Origin: Bacillota bacterium
GTDB lineage: Bacteria > Bacillota > UBA4882 > UBA8346
Direction: 5' to 3'
NCBI GenBank assembly: GCA_023436305.1
Contig: JAEZJQ010000128.1
Coordinates: 1-10,439, forward strand
Length of the DNA: 10,439 nucleotides
Below the pieces are notes generated by a model that did not search any database, was not told the origin of the DNA, and saw only the letters and a list, made by a program, of their open reading frames with translations. The position numbers and the translations under genes are program-made. This document shows positions 5,610 to 10,439 of the stretch, one piece after another; positions within the stretch are counted from its first letter, which is position 1; each line of letters begins with the position of its first letter.

Positions 5610-7997
5610 TTAGCCTCTTAACCCATATCCTTTTTCCTTCATGAATCCCAAAAACTCCTGGGTAAATTGGCTGATATCTTCATTGGTCAATGTTTTTTCC
5701 TTGGAACCGATATTGATCCGGAAAGTAATGCTCTTTTGATTTTCCGGAACTCCTTTGCCTTGATAGTAATCGATAAAACTAACTCCAGTGAATAAACTAT
5801 TTTTGAAACTCCGGATATAACTCTCGATATTATGGAACGGTTCGCTCCGGTCGGCCAGGAAATTGAAATCCAGGACTACTTCTGGATATTTGGACGGCTC
5901 GTTATAGCGGATCGGTTGGACAGCAATGGTTTGAATGAAGGACATATTCAACTCCATCATCGCGATATTCAATTTTTTATCGATATTTTTGCCAACCAAC
6001 GGGTTGACCACCGCCAGATAGCCCACGAGCTTCCTGTCATAATAAATCTCCGAGGACTTTACCGGATGGACCCAAGAGTGTTCCAATATCTGTCCGGCGG
6101 CCCGGTATTCCAGTTCGATGTTTTTAGTTAGTTTCAATAGATAAGAAGCAATCCCTTTCAGTTCATAAAACAAACTGTCGGCATTCTTATTTTTGCTGGC
6201 GGTTAAGGCGCATAATACTTTTTCTTCCCGGCATTTGCTTTCGGGATCATCCACCCGGAAAATCCCACCGAGCTCGAAGATGGAGAATTCATCGTAAAAT
6301 TTTACATTATGGCCGGCAAAGGCCAAAAAAGTAGGTGCCATGGTGTCCCGTAAGGTATCGTTTTCGGCGGCGTTGGGATTTAAAAGCTTGAGCGTCCCTT
6401 TGGCGCTGATGCCCGCGCTTTTATTGAAGTCGTTATCGAACCAAATATAGCTGTTTACTTCGTTAAAAGCGAATTTCTCGGCCAGGATCTCTTTGAATTT
6501 ATGTTCCAGAATTCTTTCCTCGTTATATTTCAGAGGTTTGAGTTCCACACTGACAGTTTGCGGCACAATGTTGTCATAACCGTAAATTCGGGTGATTTCT
6601 TCAATGATATCGACTTTCCGGGTAATATCCTTGGTAGCCCTGAACGAAGGAACCTGAACCGTAAATTGGTCTCCTTTGCGTTCCACTCCAAATTCCAGCC
6701 ATCGCAAGGTATCCACGATTAAATCCGAATCCAAAGTGTTGCCGATATACATATCGATATACGGTTTGTCAATGGTCAAGACAATGGGCGCCGCCGGGTT
6801 CGGATAGCAATCGGAAATATTGGAACTCATTTTAACATCCGGCTGGATGATTTGAAGTAACCGGAAGAATCTTTGCATGGAGGTCACCGTCAAATTGGGG
6901 TCCAGCATTTTTTCGTATCTGGCGCTGGCTTCCGTCCGTAAACCGATTTTTACCGCGCTCTTCCGGATGGAAGCTCCTTCAAAATTAGCAGATTCAAGGA
7001 CAATTGCCATGGTATCATCGGATATTTCGGAGTTGGCGCCGCCCATAATCCCGGCAATGGCCACCGGTTTATCCTGGTTGCAAATCAGCAGGACATCCTT
7101 GGGCAAAGTCCGCTCTACATTATCCAGGGTGGTAAATTTGGTGTCAGCCTGGGTGGTCCGGACCACAATCTTTTCAATATGCTTTTGATCAAAAGCATGC
7201 ATCGGCTGGCCCAGCTCCAGCATCAGGTAGTTGGTCAGGTCCACCATCAGGGATATGGACCGCATCCCGCAGTAATATAAACGGATTTGCATATTCAACG
7301 GCGCTTCCTTGGCCTTAATATTGCCAATCCCCAGGCAAGAGTACCGGGGACACTTGTCTTGATCCATAATCTCTACATCAATCTTGGATAAACTTGGATC
7401 ATCGTTAAGTTCAGCCAAATCGAGCGGTTTTAATTTCCGTTTCAAAATAGCGCCAATTTCCCGGGCGATCCCATAATGGCCCCATAAATCCGGGCGGTTG
7501 GTCAGTGATTTATTGTCAATATCGATGATGGTATCCTCAATGTCCATGATTGCTTTAATATCCGTGCCCGGTTTGTACTCGCCGGGAAGAATCAATACTC
7601 CTTCATGGTTGTCACTAATCCCCAGTTCCGCCGCCGAGCAAATCACACCGTTGCTCTCGACTCCCTCGATGGTCCGTTTGGTAATTTCCGCGATTTTTTT
7701 AATGCTCCCGCCCACTTTGGCGAAGGGAACACAGACGCCTTCCCGGATATTGGGAGCGCCACAAAGACAACGGACGGTCCCCGCGCCGGTGTCCACATCC
7801 ACAATCTTCAACTTTTGAGAAAACGGGTGAGGCTCAACCTTCAGCACCTTGGCGACGATAACGTTTTGAATATCCTTGCCCACCTCGATGAAGTCCTCGA
7901 TCTCGGCCGTGGCCATGGTGAACCGGTACCATAAGTCTTTTATATTAACGCCCTCTAAATCCACGAAATCTTTGATCCAATTCACTGATATTTTCAT
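5610..7997 (-). CDS. pheT: Phenylalanine--tRNA ligase beta subunit
   Basis: The beta subunit of the cytoplasmic alpha2-beta2 phenylalanyl-tRNA synthetase, which attaches phenylalanine to tRNA-Phe; this subunit binds the tRNA and edits mischarged Tyr-tRNA. The 795 residues match the usual bacterial length of about 800. In order: the MKISVNWIKDFVDL start; an EMAP-II-like tRNA-binding domain (about 40-150, KVEPHPFSQKLKIVDVD, CGAPNIREG); the B3/B4 editing domain (about 200-390, with GQPMHAFD and SARYEKMLDP); the B5 domain (about 400-475, PSFRATKDITRKVDIIEEI, IYGYDNI); a catalytically inactive synthetase-like core; and a C-terminal anticodon-binding FDX-ACB domain (about 700-795, KYPEVVLDFNFL to YGLRG). 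The ATG is preceded by AGGGGG, which overlaps the pheS stop codon, at about 8 bases. The gene lies 12 bases after pheS and would be co-transcribed with it under the T-box. Confidence 0.97.
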   Translation of the reverse strand: MKISVNWIKDFVDLEGVNIKDLWYRFTMATAEIEDFIEVGKDIQNVIVAKVLKVEPHPFSQKLKIVDVDTGAGTVRCLCGAPNIREGVCVPFAKVGGSIKKIAEITKRTIEGVESNGVICSAAELGISDNHEGVLILPGEYKPGTDIKAIMDIEDTIIDIDNKSLTNRPDLWGHYGIAREIGAILKRKLKPLDLAELNDDPSLSKIDVEIMDQDKCPRYSCLGIGNIKAKEAPLNMQIRLYYCGMRSISLMVDLTNYLMLELGQPMHAFDQKHIEKIVVRTTQADTKFTTLDNVERTLPKDVLLICNQDKPVAIAGIMGGANSEISDDTMAIVLESANFEGASIRKSAVKIGLRTEASARYEKMLDPNLTVTSMQRFFRLLQIIQPDVKMSSNISDCYPNPAAPIVLTIDKPYIDMYIGNTLDSDLIVDTLRWLEFGVERKGDQFTVQVPSFRATKDITRKVDIIEEITRIYGYDNIVPQTVSVELKPLKYNEERILEHKFKEILAEKFAFNEVNSYIWFDNDFNKSAGISAKGTLKLLNPNAAENDTLRDTMAPTFLAFAGHNVKFYDEFSIFELGGIFRVDDPESKCREEKVLCALTASKNKNADSLFYELKGIASYLLKLTKNIELEYRAAGQILEHSWVHPVKSSEIYYDRKLVGYLAVVNPLVGKNIDKKLNIAMMELNMSFIQTIAVQPIRYNEPSKYPEVVLDFNFLADRSEPFHNIESYIRSFKNSLFTGVSFIDYYQGKGVPENQKSITFRINIGSKEKTLTNEDISQFTQEFLGFMKEKGYGLRG

Positions 7998-8009
7998 ATT
8001 GTTTTCCCC

Positions 8010-9056
8010 CTATCGTGTCGCAAACTGTTTTAACATCCGCAAGTCACCGGAGTTAAGTACCCGCACATCGCTAATCCCGTATTTCATCATAGCCAGCCTG
8101 GACAAACCAAGTCCAAAAGCAAACCCGGTGTATTGTTCGGGATCAATCTTCCCATAACGCAATACATTAGGATGTACCATGCCGCAGGGCAGGATCTCCA
8201 CCCAGCCGGAGTGTTTGCAAGTGGGACAACCGGCGCCGCCGCAGATCATACAATTTAAATCCAGTTCGAATCCGGGTTCGACGAAGGGGAAAAAGCCCGG
8301 CCGCAACCGTATCTTCAAATCGTCCCGGTTAAAGACTTGGGTTAACAGCAGTTTCATCACATAGATCAAGTTAGCGATGGATACGTTTTTATCCACCATC
8401 ATCCCTTCCAGTTGGAAAAAGGTATTCTCATGGGAGGCGTCGATGCTTTCATTGCGGAAGCAGCGGCCCGGGGCGATGATTCTAAGTGGCGCGCCAAATT
8501 TTTGCATGGCCCGAACCTGGCAGGGAGAAGTATGAGTCCTTAACAACTGTCCGTTTTCCAGCCAGTACGTATCCTGCATATCCCGGGCTGGATGGTGTTT
8601 CGGTATATTCAATGCTTCAAAATTATAATAATCATCCTCGACTTCCGGGCCATCGACTACGGTAAACCCCATACCGATAAAGATTTTTTCAATCTCCTTT
8701 TGGACAATGGTAATAGGGATCAACGATCCGGATGGATTCAAGTTACCGGGCAAGGTAATATCAAAGTTAGTGGTGGACTTGATGAGCTGTTGCGCCTGAT
8801 TCAAGTCGAGAGCTTGTTCTTTTTCCGCTAAAATCCCGGTAATCCGGTCTTTAAAAGCATTGGCCTTCTGGCCCAACACTTTCCGGTCTTCCACGCTTAA
8901 GTCCTTGAGATTTTTTAGAATCTCGGTGAGCTCACCTTTTTTTCCCAGCAGGCCAACCCTTAATTCTTCCAGTTCTTGTTTGGACTTGACCGCGGTAATT
9001 TGTTGCATTGATTGTTCTTCCAAGCGCTCAATCCTGTCGATTAAATCCTGCACCAA
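8010..9056 (-). CDS. pheS: Phenylalanine--tRNA ligase alpha subunit
   Basis: The catalytic alpha subunit of phenylalanyl-tRNA synthetase. Numbered from the start chosen here, it shows an N-terminal coiled-coil tRNA-binding arm (about 1-85), HHPARDMQDTYW (154-165), class II motif 2 FRNESIDASHENTFFQLEG (200-218), a four-cysteine cluster C269/C272/C277/C280 (CMICGGAGCPTC) followed by GWVEILPCGMVHPNVL, and class II motif 3 FAFGLGLSRLAMMKYG (312-327). I chose the TTG at 9056 as start because AAGGAG (9065-9070) is 8 bases upstream of it. An in-frame GTG at 9065 overlaps that ribosome binding site and is implausible; a GTG at 9053 is the other possibility. The product is then 348 residues, close to the usual 340-350. 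It is first in the operon with pheT. Confidence 0.96.
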   Translation of the reverse strand: MVQDLIDRIERLEEQSMQQITAVKSKQELEELRVGLLGKKGELTEILKNLKDLSVEDRKVLGQKANAFKDRITGILAEKEQALDLNQAQQLIKSTTNFDITLPGNLNPSGSLIPITIVQKEIEKIFIGMGFTVVDGPEVEDDYYNFEALNIPKHHPARDMQDTYWLENGQLLRTHTSPCQVRAMQKFGAPLRIIAPGRCFRNESIDASHENTFFQLEGMMVDKNVSIANLIYVMKLLLTQVFNRDDLKIRLRPGFFPFVEPGFELDLNCMICGGAGCPTCKHSGWVEILPCGMVHPNVLRYGKIDPEQYTGFAFGLGLSRLAMMKYGISDVRVLNSGDLRMLKQFATR

Positions 9057-9064
9057 AGCCAACA

Positions 9065-9070
9065 CTCCTT
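9065..9070 (-). promoter_or_regulatory. Ribosome binding site deciding the pheS start
   Basis: AAGGAG on the minus strand ends within the upstream in-frame GTG (9063-9065), so that codon cannot be its start. It is 8 bases from the TTG at 9056 and 11 bases from the GTG at 9053. Confidence 0.75.
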
Positions 9071-9157
9071 ATTCATTTTTATCGTCCATCCCATTCATCG
9101 AATCTCTGATCTGCAAAAAAGGCAAACAATCCTGAAATCATTCATATTTATTCCGGT

Positions 9158-9196
9158 AAAAAATAAAAAACCTTCACCCGGCAAGGGACGAAGGTT
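9158..9196 (-). terminator. T-box-controlled terminator upstream of pheS
   Basis: On the minus strand AACCTTC (9190-9196) pairs with GAAGGTT (9169-9175), with an inner CCC/GGG pairing, followed by TTTTTATTTTT. The 5' arm overlaps sequence used by the antiterminator (CGTCCCT, 9184-9190, pairing with the start of the T-box), so the two structures exclude each other. Confidence 0.9.
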
Positions 9197-9490
9197 TATC
9201 ACACCACGTGGTACCACCCTATTTTTTTAAATGGCGCAAAAACACCATTTGAAATACTTTGGTCCAAACGTAACGGGTTTCGCCGGTGAGACCTACTGCC
9301 ATTTCAGTCCACAGTTCAGGAATGAATTCTATCCTTCTTTTACAGGAATGCTTCCAGCCGCCGACATTCCCTCTCTTAATAAAAGTTTTTAGGGATATAC
9401 TATTTTCCTTCATTACTTTTTGTTTATGCTTATTTTCAACTGCAATAATATCATATTTTTTCAGGACATTCAACTAAAATACTTCTTGCC
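9158..9490 (-). promoter_or_regulatory. T-box riboswitch, phenylalanine (UUC) specific
   Basis: This leader of about 330 bases controls pheST by sensing uncharged tRNA-Phe: bound tRNA favours the antiterminator, charged tRNA leaves the terminator. Read on the minus strand: Stem I base AAGGAA (9405-9410) pairs with TTCCT (9318-9322). The specifier loop has the AGTA box (9398-9401) facing GAATTCA, which places the specifier codon TTC (Phe) at 9324-9326. The distal Stem I has GGAATG/CATTCC arms around GGCGGCTGGAAG. A Stem III of 8 bp (AAATGGTG/CGCCATTT) lies just before the T-box AGGGTGGTACCACG (9207-9220), whose first bases pair with TCCCT further on. The terminator follows at 9169-9196. The order, the conserved boxes and the match of codon to downstream gene make this assignment firm. 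Confidence 0.95.
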
Positions 9491-9496
9491 TTTTCT

Positions 9497-9525
9497 ATTA
9501 TAACTATATAGCCTTTTGTTTTAAA
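9497..9525 (-). promoter_or_regulatory. Sigma-A-type promoter of the pheST T-box operon
   Basis: On the minus strand TTTAAA (9520-9525, 4 of 6 matches to TTGACA) is exactly 17 bases upstream of a consensus TATAAT (9497-9502). The expected start near 9490 is about 80 bases before the base of Stem I. Confidence 0.75.
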
Positions 9526-9529
9526 TACA

Positions 9530-9819
9530 GCATCGGCCTTCCTAAACTTCGATTTCGTGGTTCAATCCCGCTGGCTTCGGCTTTCGGCCCGCTACCTCAT
9601 GCAGTCTATGCGTAAACCTTTAGGTTGTCCTAAAAGCCCGGCACCTTTTGGAGTTGACCCAAACTGTTATACTGATATTCAACCGTTTGGATTATCCTAG
9701 AAGCCTCCATCTTTGAGGATGTTTTGTCCGCCGCGGGTTTAAACCGCGCGGTTAGGTGGAAAAAGCATTCTAAAACCCGGCCAAAGCCGGGTTGGGTAGT
9801 ACTTTGAGGGCTTTTTTAG
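9530..9819. other. Unassigned region between the pheST promoter and the transposase remnant
   Basis: About 290 bases with no supported gene. On the plus strand one frame stays open for 62 codons (9512-9697), but its only ATG part (9599) is 33 codons with no ribosome binding site and no recognised motif. The region has local GC-rich patches, a perfect 8-bp hairpin (9774-9793), a spaced inverted repeat (9629-9639 and 9808-9820) and two similar stretches (9628-9653 and 9695-9717, shared pattern TCCTAxAAGCC then CTTT and GAG). It may be the non-coding remains of a mobile element next to the broken transposase; I cannot show this. Confidence 0.4.
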
Positions 9820-9820
9820 G
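9629..9820. repeat. Spaced imperfect inverted repeat
   Basis: CCTAAAAGCCC at 9629-9639 is matched by GGGCTTTTTTAGG at 9808-9820, the same sequence in inverse orientation apart from two extra T. The right copy ends about 10 bases before transposase homology begins (about 9830), so these could be the ends of a small element or a long-range stem. Confidence 0.35.
9774..9793. repeat. GC-rich perfect hairpin
   Basis: AACCCGGC-CAAA-GCCGGGTT forms an 8-bp stem with a 4-base loop. No adequate T-tract follows directly on either strand (the minus side has TTTTAGAATGCTTTTT), so it is not called a terminator. Confidence 0.6.
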
Positions 9821-10437
9821 GGATCTTTTACACAAGGAGCGAAAAAGTCCCACAATCATGGCAGACCTTTCTTGCCAATCACCGGAACGGTATCTGGTCA
9901 ATGGATTTCTTGACTGTTCCCACAATTTATTTTAAAGTGTTGTATGTCCTGATAATTGTTAGCCATGAACGGCGGGTAATCACACATTTTACAGTCACCA
10001 AGCATCCCAATTCCCTTTGGATCACGCAGCAACTCAGGGAAGCGACACCTTTCGGAATGCAGCCGGAATACCTGATTCACGATAACGATACTACCTTCGT
10101 AAGCAGGGATCTGCAAGAGTTTCTGACAAACTCGAATATAAGGTCTGTCAAGACAGGATATCATTCACCATGGCAAAATGGAATTTGTGAAAGAACAGTC
10201 GGCATCCTCCGCCGTGAACTGCTTGACCATATAATTCCTTTCAATGAAAAGCATCTACGATATTTGCTTGGTGAATACATAAAGCAATACTATAACCCAA
10301 GCAGAACTCATCAAGGTATCGGGCGGCAGACTCCGGTAATATCCGATAAACCGAAAAAAACTACGATTGCGGAAACATCGTTTATTTCCAAACCGGTTTT
10401 GGGTGGACTTTATCATAACTACCGGAAAGCCGCTTGA
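9820..10437 (+). pseudogene. 5'-truncated DDE transposase (integrase-core, IS481-like group)
   Basis: The open frame after a stop at 9817-9819 encodes only the catalytic and C-terminal part of an integrase-core transposase. Similarity to this family starts at about 9832 (SWQTFLANHRNGIWSMDFLTV), upstream of the first ATG (9901), so the 178-codon ATG ORF is not the native gene. The DDE residues are visible: D in SMDFLTV, D in LIHDND, E in GICERTVG, followed by RRELLDH and the typical ending YYNPSRTHQGI and VLGGLYHNYRKAA. About 130-140 N-terminal residues with the helix-turn-helix DNA-binding region, found in full-length members, are missing, and none appears in other frames of 9530-9820. It is therefore a remnant. 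The terminal inverted repeat on the right lies beyond the window. Confidence 0.85.
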
Positions 10438-10439
10438 GT

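Noticed and set aside
7498..7934. Plus-strand ORFs of 106 and 109 codons inside pheT
   Set aside because: Antisense shadows of the tRNA-binding domain of pheT.
9219..9473. 84-codon minus-strand ORF upstream of pheS
   Set aside because: It lies wholly inside the T-box leader, and its sequence is explained by Stem I, the specifier loop, Stem III and the T-box.
9559..9574. GGTTCAATCCC string resembling a tRNA T-loop
   Set aside because: The T-stem pairs poorly, and no acceptor, anticodon arm or CCA end is found around it.
9512..9700. 62-codon open plus-strand frame left of the transposase
   Set aside because: No start codon with a ribosome binding site, no recognised motif, and no match to the missing transposase N-terminus.
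9901..10437. Treating the 178-codon ATG ORF as an intact transposase gene
   Set aside because: Family similarity extends about 70 bases upstream of this ATG and the DNA-binding N-terminus is missing, so it is a fragment.
1..10439. CRISPR array, attachment site or replication origin
   Set aside because: No regularly spaced repeats, no tRNA-associated direct repeats and no DnaA-box or iteron clusters were seen.

Overview
The window looks like chromosomal DNA from a bacterium of the Bacillota (Firmicutes) or a close relative. The main reasons are a textbook T-box riboswitch in front of pheST, strong AGGAGG-type ribosome binding sites, TATAAT-type promoters and intrinsic terminators with U-tracts, together with moderate G+C (low-to-mid 40s by eye). 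I cannot name the genus. All intact genes lie on the minus strand; only a transposase remnant at the right edge lies on the plus strand.

From right to left, which is the direction of transcription: (1) a transposase fragment (9820-10437, plus) that keeps the DDE catalytic domain and C-terminus but lacks its DNA-binding N-terminus. (2) About 300 bases (9530-9819) that I cannot assign, with a GC-rich hairpin and a spaced inverted repeat. (3) A promoter (9497-9525) and a phenylalanine T-box leader (about 9158-9490) with a UUC specifier. (4) pheS and pheT, the two subunits of phenylalanyl-tRNA synthetase, 12 bases apart, closed by a strong terminator (5555-5595). (5) A gap with a second terminator-like hairpin (5354-5387) and an extended -10 promoter (5278-5286). 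(6) A 746-residue protein (2940-5180) that joins, in one chain, a topoisomerase VI B-like ATPase and transducer to a topoisomerase VI A/Spo11-like cleavage domain and Toprim. (7) A decayed PIN-domain fragment (2819-2937) that starts just after the topoisomerase stop codon, a 38-codon ORF of unknown status, and a perfect 19-bp terminator hairpin (2655-2706). (8) A 791-residue diguanylate cyclase (76-2451) with a LacI-like sugar-binding sensor but no helix-turn-helix, closed by a terminator (26-59).

The pheST unit is an ordinary housekeeping operon: uncharged tRNA-Phe binding the leader would let transcription continue into the synthetase genes. The other two genes appear to be independent single-gene units. 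The diguanylate cyclase probably converts cytoplasmic ligand binding into a c-di-GMP signal. The topoisomerase-like gene is the main point of interest. It resembles the single-chain type IIB enzymes called Topo VIII, which are known mainly from plasmids and integrated elements. Here it sits between housekeeping and signalling genes, next to a fossil of a toxin-type gene, which suggests an accessory insertion. No partner genes for it are visible.
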